64,000 nucleotides of DNA from Megaleporinus macrocephalus (Eukaryota; Chordata; Actinopteri; Characiformes; Anostomidae): positions 29,153,403-29,217,402 of the forward strand of contig CM038722.1 in the NCBI GenBank assembly GCA_021613375.1. Reading direction: 5' to 3'. The translations under genes and the position numbers were made by a program. The notes under the pieces are model-generated. The model saw only the letters and a list, made by a program, of their open reading frames with translations. It searched no databases and was not told the origin of the DNA. Shown here in pieces: positions 52,075-63,656 of the stretch; position 1 is the first letter of the stretch, and each line of letters opens with the position of its first letter.

Positions 52075-53668
52075 TGTAGTTCAATCAGATCAGACCTTGT
52101 AAATTGTAATCCAATTGCATCAGACCTTGTAAATTGCAATCCAATTGCATTAGACCTTGTAAATTGTAATCCAATTGCATCAGACCTTGTAAATTGCAAT
52201 CCAATTGCATCAAACCTTGTTAAATGCAATCCAGTTGCATCAGACCTTGTAAATTGTAATCCAATTGCATTAGACCTTGTAAACTGTAATCCAATTGCAT
52301 TAGACCTTGTAAATTGTAATCCAATTGCATCAGACCTTGTAAATTATAATGCAATTGCATCAGACTTTGTAAATTGTAATCCAATTGCATCAGACCTTGT
52401 AAATTGTAATCCAATTGCATCAGACTTTGTAAATTGTAATCCAATTGCACCAGACCTTGTAAATTGTAATCCAATTGCATCAGACCTTGTAAATTGTAAT
52501 CCAATTGCATCAGACTTTTTACATTTTAATCCAATTGCATCAGACCTTGTAAATTGTAATCCAATTGCATCAGACCTTGTAAATTGTAATCCAATTGCAT
52601 CAGACCTTGTAAATTGTAATCCAATTGCATCAGACTTTGTAAATTGTAATCCAATTGCACCAGACCTTGTAAATTGTAATCCAATTGCATCAGACCTTGT
52701 AAATTGTAATCCAATTGCATCAGACTTTTTACATTTTAATCCAATTGCATCAGACCTTGTAAATTGTAATCCAATTGCATCAGACCTTGTAAATTGTAAT
52801 CCAATTGCATCAGACTTTGTAAATTGTAATCCAATTGCATCAGACTTTGTAAATTGTAATCAAATTGCATCAGACCTTGTAAATTGTAATCCAATTGCAT
52901 CAGACCTTGTAAATTGTAATCCAATTGCATTAGACCTTGTAAATTATAATCCAATTGCATCAGACCTTGTAAATTGTAATCCAATTGCATCAGATCTTGT
53001 AAATTATAATCCAATTGCATCAGACATTATAAATTGTAATCCAATTGCATTAGACCATGTAAATTGTAATCCAATTGCATCAGACCTTGTAAATTGTAAT
53101 CCAATTGCATTAGACCTTGTAAATTATAATCCAATTGCATCAGACATTATAAATTGTAATCCAATTGCATTAGATCATGTAAATTGTAATCCAATTGCAT
53201 CAGACCTTGTAAATTATAATCCAATTGCATCAGACCTTGTAAATTGTAATCCAATTGCATCAGACCATGTAAATTATAATCCAATTGCATCAGACCTTGT
53301 AAATTATAATCCAATTGCATCAGACTTTGTAAATTATAATCCAATTGCATCAGACCTTGTAAATTATAATCCAATTGCATCAGACCTTGTAAATTGTAAT
53401 CCAATTGCATCAGACCTTGTAAATTATAATCCAATTGCATTAGACCATGTAAATTGTAATCCAATTGCATCAGACCTTGTAAATTATAATCCAATTGCAT
53501 CAGACATTATAAATTGCAATCCAATTGCATTAGACCATGTAAATTGTAATCCAATTGCATCAGACCTTGTAAATTGTAATCTAATTGCATTAGACTTTGT
53601 AAATTGCAATCTAATTGCATTAGACTTTGTAAATTGTAATCCAATTGCATTAGACCTTGTAAACTGTA
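52075..53668. repeat. 30-bp minisatellite carrying ATTGCATCA
   Basis: About 53 units of ccaattgcatcagaccttgt plus aaattgtaat, with an exact 30-bp period. By my count about 37 units retain ATTGCATCA; others read ATTGCATTA or GCACCA. Higher-order repeats are visible: the rare cagactttttacattttaat variant recurs 210 bp apart (52511 and 52721), and cagacattataaattg recurs at about 53021, 53141 and 53501. All minus frames (MQLDYNLQGL repeats) are artefacts of the period being divisible by three. Confidence 0.95.
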
Positions 53669-54053
53669 GGCCAATCTGCTGAAGCTGAAGACAGGATTTT
53701 GAATGAACAATAATTAAAATAAACATTAGATCATATTCAAAATATATAATATACAGAGTGTAATAGGTAGTAGTTACAGAAGTTACCCACCTACATAACA
53801 ATGTCTGTGAGGGAGCTGTTAGAGGCGAGTTCTGGCTCGGCAAGTTTCTCATTTCACATCAAACTTACAGTGACTCTGTTAACATCTTAATCATTTAATT
53901 ACATTGACATTTTGAAAACTTGGTGGAATTTCCCTGTAAGTTAAGTCTAAAGACTGTAAAGGCTGTAAGTTGAAAGATAAAGGATATAAGATACTCCAGT
54001 TGAAGAACTCAAAGGAAACTGAATAAAAGAAAATGTAATAAATTACCAAACAC
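53669..54053. other. Intergenic, no gene seen
   Basis: AT-rich flank of the minisatellite. Confidence 0.35.
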
Positions 54054-54236
54054 CTGGAAGACCTCCAAAAGTGTCAAACGTTCCATCTTTCAGAGAGAGG
54101 AGAACGTCAAGCTCCACTCTTACTTCAGATCTGAAAACATCCACAGGTGGTTCTGTCCCACCTTCTACTGGGAGCCTCAGCGTTTTGAGGGGTCTCAGGG
54201 TCTGAAAGGATGTGTAGCTGTTCAAGAAGCTCCTCA
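54054..54236 (-). CDS. Orphan coding-like exon, unidentified
   Basis: A 183-nt minus-strand segment between a good acceptor (tctttttctcag) and a donor (CTTCCAG|gtgttt) is open throughout in the frame beginning RSFLNSYTSFQTLRPLKTLR and ending DGTFDTFGGLP. It has equal phases at both ends (61 codons). The composition and amphipathic pattern look protein-coding rather than random, but I do not recognise the family and see no partner exon within a few kb. It may be a relic exon, a fragment of a transposon gene, or part of an unrecognised gene. Confidence 0.3.
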
Positions 54237-55040
54237 CTGAGAAAAAGAGATCAAATAAAGAAGCTGCCGTTGTTCTTAGAACAATGGACTGACCACCCCA
54301 GAGGTCCAAAACCTCAATATCATTGAATGTGAACTTTGGAAGTGTGCAACATCCCTACAGGTTTCTTTATAATACTGAAGCTAAGTCTTCTGAAGAAAGT
54401 GGACACATTAAGTGTCTATAGATTTGATATAATGTAGAGTTGTTGGGGCATCTGGTGCTGAAAGTGTTATTGAACCTTTTTTTTTACTTTGATTTTTTAT
54501 TTATTTGTGCTTCAATTTTACTTTATCATACTTTATATCTCTACTTTGCTGCAATTCAGAGACAAATATTATATTTTTTACTTACTCATAACTTTGCAAT
54601 AATAATATGTAAACTATTGTATAGCCATGTTTAGCGCTTGAAATAAACAGTTTACATTGTTTACCAATTGTTTAGCCAATTGTTTCTTTATTTTATCACA
54701 CAGTAAGATAGACCTATTGTCCTCGTACAAGGACATTGTTTTTTTTGCAAAAACGACTTACTGTACAAAGACTAAGTTTAGTTTTTATACTTGTTAGGTT
54801 CTACTAATCCCAAATTTAAAATTAAAAATGCACTCCAAGCAAAAGTCTAGTTCTCAGGAGGTAAAAATTAAACTGAGTTCATTAAAATGAACTGAAATTA
54901 ACTTTACAGGAAATCAAATAAATGGTCAGATGGTCTCTGATGTTTGCACAGTACCGTATGCCTAACAGAGTCAGGTATTAATCTAATATGTGCACTCTCA
55001 CAGCGGGGCAAACCATGAGAAGCACTAGCACGACGGATAA
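54237..55040. other. Intergenic, no gene seen
   Basis: AT-rich; no convincing exon. Confidence 0.35.
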
Positions 55041-55044
55041 AAAT

Positions 55045-55140
55045 GAAGTTGTACCAGTGCAACACACACCATCACCACACCAGTATCACTGCAGTGCTGA
55101 GAATGATCCAAATAGTACCTGCTCTGTGGTGGTCCTGACC
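55045..55140 (+). repeat. Dispersed repeat (copy 2)
   Basis: Same sequence as 35430-35560, shorter, with cactgcagtgctgagaatga and aatagtacctgctctgtggt. Confidence 0.6.
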
Positions 55141-55624
55141 TCTAACAAAGTGCTCCTAGGACTCGAACAATAATTAATTTTTAATAACTGATAGATTCGG
55201 ACATTATAGATGAGTATTAATATTTTCAGTATTTTAAACCACATGCCTTTTACAGCAACATGCATTATATTGAGGCCAGGTTTCCATTTGTGCCAGAAGA
55301 GGGAGACAAAGCAGCATTTTGATACTGAGTCTGAGTTTATGGAGTTTTCTAGACACAAAAAAGACACATCAAAAAAGTTTTGACCACATACACCTAAGAG
55401 TATCTCTCATTCCAGAGGTGTTGCTTGCTCCTGTGGTTGGTTCAGTGCTCTGTATGCTGGAGCAGAAGCAGAGGCTCCAACTCCAGCACATACACAGTTA
55501 CACAATTATTCCTGTGGAGCTGCTCTGTGAGGTGGTGATGAACTTTTCAGCCGAATGGGCTGTTACCTATGTATATTTTGAACATGGCAGATGTGATTTA
55601 TATTGTTAAAAAATTTCAGAATGA

Positions 55625-55757
55625 TTAGATCAATAGAAATTTCTTCAAAATCCCTTGGAATAAACCCCTTTTCCATTTACTCACACTGAAAGTAAACAAA
55701 GCTTTTGCCCGCTCTTCTAAAAAGACACCTCTTTTTCTTTGAACAGTGACGATATGC
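55625..55757 (+). mobile_element. MITE half copy
   Basis: Ends with tttttctttgaacagtgacg and atatg; the left half is degenerate. Confidence 0.5.
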
Positions 55758-56044
55758 AGAATTGCTAATTTTCTAAATGCAAAGAAATTTAACATACTGT
55801 GGGGAAAAAACAGAGCCCAGAGAAGACGGCAATCTTTCTGAATCAAATGGCAAACGAAGTGCTCCTGAGGCCATGTAGTGATTTCCAGTACAGAATCATA
55901 CCTGTTTTGAATGCAGTGCCTGAAGATCCAATGAGCATCCAATATTCGACCTTGTCCCTTGTGCACAGGGATGTCTCCATATTCTCTGATATTATATACT
56001 GTAGATGGTGGGATATCCAAAGTCTTCATTTCAGCTTTAGTTTA

Positions 56045-56280
56045 ATAAACTGTAAATACTGTTCGACCAGAGGAGGATGGGTCTCCCCTTGTGAGTCTGG
56101 TTCCTCCCAAGGTTTCTTCCTCCAGTCGAGGAAGTTTTTCCTTGCCGCTATTGCCTCTGGCTTGCTTACCGGGGATAAAGTGTTGTGATTCTATGTTTTT
56201 CATGCTTTTAAATTCCTGTAAAGCTGCTTTTCTGACAACATCATTGTAAAAAGCGCTATACAAATAAACTTGACTGGACT
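56045..56280 (+). repeat. Dispersed repeat, copy C
   Basis: Same family and orientation as 15185-15405: gaggaggatgggtctcccct, ctcccaaggtttcttcctcc and gcgctatacaaataaacttg. Confidence 0.8.
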
Positions 56281-57564
56281 TCATTTACGTTTTTCACAGA
56301 TTGGTGAACCTCTGATCTTCTTTGCTTCTGAGAGGCTCTTCTACAGAATGCTCCTCCAACATTTTTTACCAGCCTTTTAGTGCTCCAACTTTTTTGAAAT
56401 GCATTGCTAGCATCAAATTTTAAATAATGGTGTATCAATTCTCTTTAAAACAAACCAGTTTGGTTTAAACCAAAATCAAACTCAGATCTTCACTATTATT
56501 TTATGGCTGTGGTGTCACTTTGCAGGGACAAAACCAAAAATGATAACAAACGTTAAAGATCAAAGTATTATATTTTCTTTCCAGGCATATGTGAACAGCC
56601 AAAGCACCAAATGCCAGTTGAGAATGTGACCACACCCAATGGAGATGTCTTGTGACCACATCGATGGAGATGTCCTTATGAACACCATTGTTTATGTTAA
56701 AGTAAGTCAGTGAATTAGTGCTAAATGGATAAAACCTGATTGGCTGAGCCACGTTGCTGCAAATCACATGCATCTGCTCGCACTGACCACTGAATCTAAA
56801 AATGAAGTAAGACGTCAGTTTTGTTTTAAAGGATGTGATGAGTTGACAACATACTGTGTTTAAAATAGACTACAGGGTAGCAGGCAAAACAGGCTAAAAA
56901 TGTGTTCAAATATTAAGCGTTGAAGTATGTACTGAAAGATTTGCTGTAAAACTGTGAAGGTAAAATAAAAGATTAGGTTACTTGAATGACTTGTGCCCTT
57001 CAAATATATCTTGAATATCTCTTCAAGATATTGGTAGATTTGCCTTGAGCAATATTAAGGCTCATGTGGGGAAATAAGTGAATGTTTATTGAGGTGTTGG
57101 TGGGATCTTACACTGTTTTTGAAGTGAGAATTTGCTGAGTTAAATACTACTAGGCAAAGCTTTCTGAATTAACAACTGATATATTTAATAATGTTATTTT
57201 CTGAATAGAAATGAAAAATAAATAAGGTATTAACCTTAAGTGATAGGGTAGATGAGTTCCTTATTTTTTAGTAACACTTTAACCATTCCTTAGTGTATTA
57301 TTATTATTATTATTATTCATACCCTATACTACTTATTGTGAATTTATGTTTCCTAATAACAGTGATTGTACTACAGTAAGATGATGTTCTTTGCCTAACA
57401 TTATGCCAAATGACGCCCCTCATTATCAAGCCAAGTAACATATAGCCTCTCATGGCTGTTGTATTTCATTGTTCTTTAAATTAACACAAAATTTAGGCAA
57501 TTACTTTTACTGGCAACATTTTAATTGCCTGTCCTGTGAGTACTATGACAGATAGATTCTGCTT
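56281..57564. other. Intergenic, no gene seen
   Basis: AT-rich DNA without a supported exon or recognised repeat. Confidence 0.35.
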
Positions 57565-57809
57565 ACAAAAAAATCAGCCAAATCACCCAAAACAATCAAC
57601 TAATTTATTAAATGTATTTAATGTTGTTTATCTGAATTTGTAATTGATTGATTTATTAACCAATATATGAGTTCGGCTGTTCATCCACCTATCTATTCAT
57701 TCACTCTCTTCTCTCCACAATCCTTCATCGTGTCCATGAGGTACATCGGGCATGTTGTGGGCACCATTGTGGTCATACTATACAAAGATGTGCCTTTCTC
57801 ACAAGTCAA
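57565..57809 (+). pseudogene. Dead copy of tetraspanin intron 2/exon 3
   Basis: Closely matches 62163-62459, including caaatcacccaaaacaa, ctgttcatccacctatc and the exon core gtgggcaccattgtggtcat. The exon copy (about 57725-57797) has lost the acceptor (ctccacaatcc where the gene has ctctacagtac) and the donor (the GTG/gtgagcaaatcccatcat segment is deleted so gatgtg joins cctttctc). It carries changes in the transmembrane segment and lies 2 kb upstream of the tetraspanin start. Confidence 0.8.
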
Positions 57810-57937
57810 ACAACTGTGGGCCCACAAGAGCTACATTTCATAGATGGATAGCCTTTGCTTTCGTTCTTATACTGGAAGTTAAAGATGGTAAACATTGCCA
57901 TTGTGTTGAATATAACCGCACATGTGTGAAACGCAGA

Positions 57938-57951
57938 CAGCAGGGGGCGCC
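57938..57951 (+). promoter_or_regulatory. Strong CTCF-type motif
   Basis: CAGCAGGGGGCGCC matches the vertebrate CTCF core consensus almost perfectly. It lies between the tetraspanin exon relic and the tetraspanin gene. Occupancy is inferred only. Confidence 0.5.
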
Positions 57952-59821
57952 ACTTTCCTGCCCTTGTGAGTTTAGCAGGTATGAGGCCGTATTCTTCCCA
58001 CATGTTCTTCCTCTCCGGTGTTATTTTAGTTATCGTTACGAATCGATTCAAGCAGTGAAACACAGAACGCGTTCATTACATCACAAACAGAACGTCATAA
58101 ACAAGCCGCGCTTCATTACGTCTGACTGGAGAAAACACAACCTCCCCGAGAGCCGGAACATTCAGCGAGCTCACAGAGTCCTGTTAGGAAAGCTTCCAGC
58201 CACAGACTTCCAAGACCAGTCCTCTCTCTGGGAATGGACAGACACCAAACTACTCCAAACTGAAGGTCGACTAACCGATTCAAACGCGTATTCGAATTAA
58301 CTGATAAGCAGCTGTTAACATTTAGTTTAATTATTTTTAGGCTTTTTCTGGACGTACCATTTTCCAGACACTGGCTGAAATACTAATGGAAAGATCCGAA
58401 CACTCCACATGCCGAAAGTCGATTCCAAAAGAGTCGATTCTTCGACTCCAGTCTGGTACAGCCAGGTGTCGTCAAACTTTCTCCGCTTGCGGCGTAACCA
58501 GCAAGCCGTTCAAATTAGTGATCCACGAGTCGACTCCGACTCATATCGATGAAATCGACTCTTCGACTTTATTGTAACCAAAACAGCCCCTGATGCTATG
58601 AGAAAGCAACACAGCAGAGATTACACCATCCTAAACGTAGTTTATCCAAATTAAAGTATCTAGATTAAAATTAATTTTATATCACATGCCGATCGAGTGG
58701 CGAGGAGAAATGTCTACTGTAGTCAGAATTCTTTAAAAGGAAGCAATTTGCAAATACTTTTTCAGCTTTCTTAAAAAACGTTCTCGATCTTGTTTTTAAG
58801 TGGCTGAAGATAGGGTTGTATTTGCCAGCTTATTCTTTTCCAGTACACCTTAAGACCTTAGACCATAATGGTGCACCAGCGTACTGCAACCCCATTTAAG
58901 GTGGAACAGAAACCTCAATATAAAGTTGGCAAAACTCAGCAAATCTTACCTTAATCCTCTCTTCCAGAACGTTCTGTGGAGAACAATCCTTGTAATCTTT
59001 GTTATATGTACCGTAATTGTTTATTGTGACCCCAATCATGAAGAGAATGAAGATCTGCAGGTTCAGGACGTATGGAAGGCGAGCACCGCCGATGGAGTTT
59101 AAAGTTACTCAAACTCAGACTCTTTCCTTCTTCACACTCTTATCCATCACAATGTCCTTCCAGCCGATTACAACTAGTGCCGATTACAGTGATTACAACT
59201 AGTGCTGGTTACGCCAGTGAGCAGAAAAAGTTGGATACCGTGTCGGTATTGACTCTTTTAGAATCAACTCCCACCATGTTGAGTGTTTCTCATTAATATT
59301 TCAGCCAGTGGCTTCATTTATAACATCTCTGCTAGACTAAAACCATCATCCACAAATATGTTGTTACTTCAGTGAAAATTAAAATGAACTGCTCAACCAA
59401 CAATAGCAACAGATTCAACAACTACTTAAATATTATCTGTTCTTCTGGGATCCTTTTGGAAAATATAGTGTCAGTGCTCAGAAATAATAACGGGGATCAA
59501 CAGCAAAGCAGTTCAACTAAACCTAACCTGTCTAACCTTCTTCTTCACTATACGCCGGAGACTACACAGAAAAGTACAAATCTACACTGAGGAATACTGA
59601 ATTTATTCATCTGCCAGCTAGAGAACCACAAGAATATCTAATACTGCCGTTTCTTTTTATTTAAGCACATGACTTCCAATGATAGACCAGCTATACGAAT
59701 GCATTTGCTATGAATGAAACAACTGAGGCAAGGCAATGTCTCACCTCAGCCTCACTGACTGACCTTCTCTGCTCAGAACAGTGCTCGTTCTCCATCAGTT
59801 TGCTGACGACAGCCACAAATC
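57952..59821. other. Tetraspanin upstream region
   Basis: A 182-codon plus frame (57752-58300) overlaps the exon relic and has no recognisable domain, so I do not call it. Around 58410-58570 there are repeated gagtcga/tcgactc motifs suggesting a degraded hAT-type element. A foldback (caccttaagacc to atttaaggtggaac) lies at 58842-58906. The tetraspanin promoter must be near 59.7 kb but no core element is clear. Confidence 0.35.
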
Positions 59822-62800
59822 ATGGTCCGTCAGAACTTCTGGTATGTGTTTCTGTGGTACCTGATGATCCTCCTCAGTGGTGTCATACTGGTAGGTAAAC
59901 TCCTGATCACCACATTGTCGTTCTCTTTCTTGATGACTTGTGGTTCCCAATGAGAATAACTCACTACCACTGCTTTTCTTTCACCATGAGATAGTATTCT
60001 GGCTACAATCATTTTAAAAGCCCTCCTATGCAATTCCAAGTAATTGAGAAATATTTTTTAAATATATATTTTTTTATTTTTTAACAACCATTTAAGTAAT
60101 AATTGATAATGATTGGATTATTAAGTGCAGATTAAATTTTGGATTTTTTTTATTCATGATGCTGGGGGAATATGCAAGGTACTGTAAGGGAAAAGTCAGA
60201 ATCAGAATCAGAATACTTTATTTATCCCAGGGGGAAATTGCAGTTTTTACAGTAGTAGCCGGTTATATAGAAGAATTAACACTCTAATAATAATTTACAA
60301 CATAAAAGAAAGAAATTTGTAGTATGTACACATATATAGGTCTTAAATACAATAGAATAATAAAATATAAAATGACTGTGTCTATAATAATAAGTACAGA
60401 TATACTGTATACAGCAGTAAGAGTTTAGAAGTAAGAAAGTTATTGCACATTTAAGTTGTTGCACACATATTAAGTTATTGTTCTGAAAGTGTCGTCTTCT
60501 TTTTCTTTTTCCACATTTATGACTATTTAACCATTATTAGCATTATATGTAAACCCCCTGTAGGTTCACTGGTGGGTTTAATGGTAAATAAAATGGCTAT
60601 ACCTGTGTTGTAGACATGGTGACCCTTGGTTCCCATCAACACCAACACCAATTTCTGTAAAGAAATCTGATGTTTTTTTCTACAATGAACCACTACAAAC
60701 CGATCTAAATGATCTTTACCAAATAATCTTAACCAATGAATGGTTCAAAAATGTTTTAGAATGAATGGATTTCCATGTATATCATTTAACATTATAAGGT
60801 TATTAAATTTTTAATTTTTTTATTTATTTATTTTTTTTCATTTTTTGGTTGTAACATTGGTTGAGCCATATTCATTACTGGATAGTAAATCATAAAGGAG
60901 TAATTCACAGATGTTTCATAAATAATACACTGTATAATTAATAAACTCATCATAGATCTTTCAAGATCATAATGCTAATTTATAGTAGCCTGACCATGAG
61001 AATTCCTGTGTAATATTAGCATCAAGCTAACGTTCATCTCCGTTCACATATAACTTGTCTGATTTTAACTGCACTCACTTTACTGCTTCTGTCAGAATTC
61101 TGTTTACATTCACTACCCACACAACAACACTATTGTTTACATTTGTTACTTGCAACTTGCATTTTATGGCTCCTGCTTTTCATATTTGCACATAAAAGCA
61201 CACATAACTTTTATTATTTAACTATATATAAAAAATTACTTTTATTTACTTTAACTTATATTATTATAATTGTATATTTTGTATATATTTTTATTATTTC
61301 TTTTTTTGTATATTACTTATTGGGGAATGGAGGAACAACAAAGTAAGAATTTCATTGTACAGTGTGCATATGCCAGTAAAACTCTTGAAACTTGAATCTT
61401 GAATTTAGCTGGCTGTACTGTAAGATATTTAAAATTACCTTTCAAATATGGTCATTCAGACTAGTCTAGTACTTTAGTTGTGTTTAATGTATAGCCAACA
61501 ATGTCTCATAACATTGAACATTTGCAGCCTTCAATAAACCCGTGTTCCAAAACACAACAATGCTTTATTTTTATTTTAAACACATACATGATGACAAATC
61601 AAATGTCAGTAGTTGTGTAATTTAATTACTGTTTACTAGCTGTTTCTGGTGGCCGTTGCAATGCATGCTGGTTCTAAAAAGCAGTAAAGTTCCAATATTA
61701 GCCTGAAATACCATTATTAAAAGAGTTATTTCAAGAAAACCTGAAAGCCTGTGCTTTGCTGTCCTGGTCTAGATCAGCGGATTAGTCTTATTCTGCCTGG
61801 GGATCTGGATCAAGTTTGGTGCTGCGTCCTTCATCGAGGTGATGGGCTCATTTTCTGGACAGCTGCTAACCAGCAGCTACATATGCATGGGAGTGGGCGG
61901 AGCTCTGTGTCTGCTTGGAGTGATTGGCTGCTGCGGAGCCTGTACCCAAAACCGCTGGCTCATCTTATTGGTAGGAGAGAGACAATCATTCATTCATTCA
62001 TAAATTCATTTGTACACCTGCTCATTGATCAAAACCTTATTTACCCAAAATTAGATGTCTAATTAATTGTCCAATATAAAATCAGTCATTCATTTATTCA
62101 TTCATTCACACACATTTTATAGATGCAAACCATCTCCAATCAAAACCATTACATTTTGCCTACACAAAATCGGGCAAATCACCCAAAACAACCAATTAAT
62201 TTATTAAATGTATTCAATGTTATTCATCTGAAATTATAATGTATTGCTTCACTAACCAATATTTTGGTTAATATTGAGTTTGCCTGTTCATCCACCTATC
62301 GATTAATTCATTCATTCACATTCCACATCACTCTCTTCTCTCTACAGTACTTCTTCATTGTGTCCATGATGTTCATCGGGCAAGTTGTGGGCACCATTGT
62401 GGTCATACTATACAAAGATGTGGTGAGCAAATCCCATCATGCCTTTCTCACAACTCAATAGATCACTTTATTATTCCCAGTGGAAAATTCAAGTATCACA
62501 TTATCACACAAGTATCACATTAGAGACATTATTACTGCTTCCAGGTGACCTCGATGATCAAAGCGGCCAGTAAGGAATCACTGATGACTGCGTATATGGG
62601 GCCTGCAGCCACTGACCCCATCTCTAAAGCCTGGAACAGCATCATGACCAAAGTAAGAACAGCTTGTCTATTTTAGTATGAGTACTAAAGTTATGAATTG
62701 GCAAAAAATCACTATTTCTCACTGGCCTCAGATGTTGTTATGAAAATTCAAATCCTTGCCTATATATTTTCTGACAATTTACGATAAAGTCATATTTATA

Positions 62801-63656
62801 AAACTGCGCTACATAGCTAAAAACAGTATTAGCAGCTGCCCTGAAGCCTGAATTAGTTTTTTGTGCATGTTGGTGTTTCAGTACAAGTGTTGTGGGTTTG
62901 AGAACTCAACTCAGGACTTCAGGAGTTCTATCTTCGGCATCAATACTGGGCTCCTGTACCCAAAGACCTGCTGCGTGGATATGGAGGCACCAGCCTGTGA
63001 TGGACTGGACACTACAACCAGCCTGATCCACCAGCAGGTACTAATTTTAATAGAAAGAGATAATTGATAACTAGAATTACTTTATTTGTTTAAAAATAAA
63101 AACATACAATAATACCTTATGCTATGTAGATGTTGTAGGTAATACTGGTGTTATAATACTGGTGTAACTAAACAGTAAAATTTCAATATTTGAAATATTT
63201 TTACAACACATTTTTTAAGTGGTATATTATATACTATAATGATCTATTTACATTTATCATTTTTCATTACGTTATCTGCCTCCAGAGTTTTTTATATTCA
63301 CTTTCCAAGAGCTTCATTCTACATATTAATTTCATTAGAAGAGTTCTCAGTCATTTTAGAACGGTCTACAGTTTTGTTCATTATTTAAATCGTTATTGAA
63401 TTATTTTTAATTGCGGGATCTGTCATATGAGAATCATATCATATATTTCTCTGCAACAAACTTGGATTTATATGGTTGAAATCTTTGACTCAGAACGTTT
63501 GAACAGTAATGTGAATGTCTTCTTTGTGAGATTGTATTGCATATCGTATATGTGTTGTATATCTCTTCTCAGAGCTGTATGGGGAAGCTGATCGAGGTCA
63601 TTAAGGATAAAAGCGTTATCATAGGCACCATCGCAGCAACCGTGTGTATCATGCAG
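59822..63656 (+). CDS. Tetraspanin (TSPAN1-like), 3' end outside the window
   Basis: Six in-phase (0) exons: 59822-59890, 61773-61970, 62348-62422, 62545-62652, 62882-63037 and 63573-63656, giving 230 residues so far. TM1 spans exons 1-2 (WYVFLWYLMILLSGVIL then LVLFCLGIWI). The small loop precedes TM2 with a GCCGAC end, and TM3 is FIVSMMFIGQVVGTIVVIL. The large extracellular loop has the signature KCCGFEN, then KTCC, APAC and SC, six cysteines in all. TM4 begins IIGTIAATVCIMQ at the last exon. Tetraspanins organise membrane microdomains with integrins and other partners. Closest by feel to TSPAN1 or the fish tspan34/35 group; the paralogue is not settled. The final exon(s) lie beyond 64000. 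Confidence 0.88.
60195..60270 (-). mobile_element. LINE tail fragment, antisense
   Basis: tcagaatcagaatacttta followed by tttatcccagggggaaattg is the reverse complement of a typical fish LINE 3' end. In tetraspanin intron 1. Confidence 0.55.
61030..61410 (+). mobile_element. LINE 3' tail fragment
   Basis: Contains gaatttcattgtacagtgtg and finishes cttgaaacttgaatcttgaa, as in fish non-LTR retrotransposon tails. In tetraspanin intron 1; no coding frame. Confidence 0.5.

Noticed and set aside
52220..53500. MQLDYNLQGL repeat proteins
   Set aside because: 30-bp period is divisible by three, so any stop-free unit stays open; no unique flanks and no promoter.
52075..53668. CRISPR-like array of regular repeats
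   Set aside because: Repeats are contiguous with no unique spacers and lie in vertebrate DNA.
57752..58300. 182-codon plus-strand frame
   Set aside because: Begins in the tetraspanin exon relic in another frame and continues through unremarkable DNA; no recognised domain.
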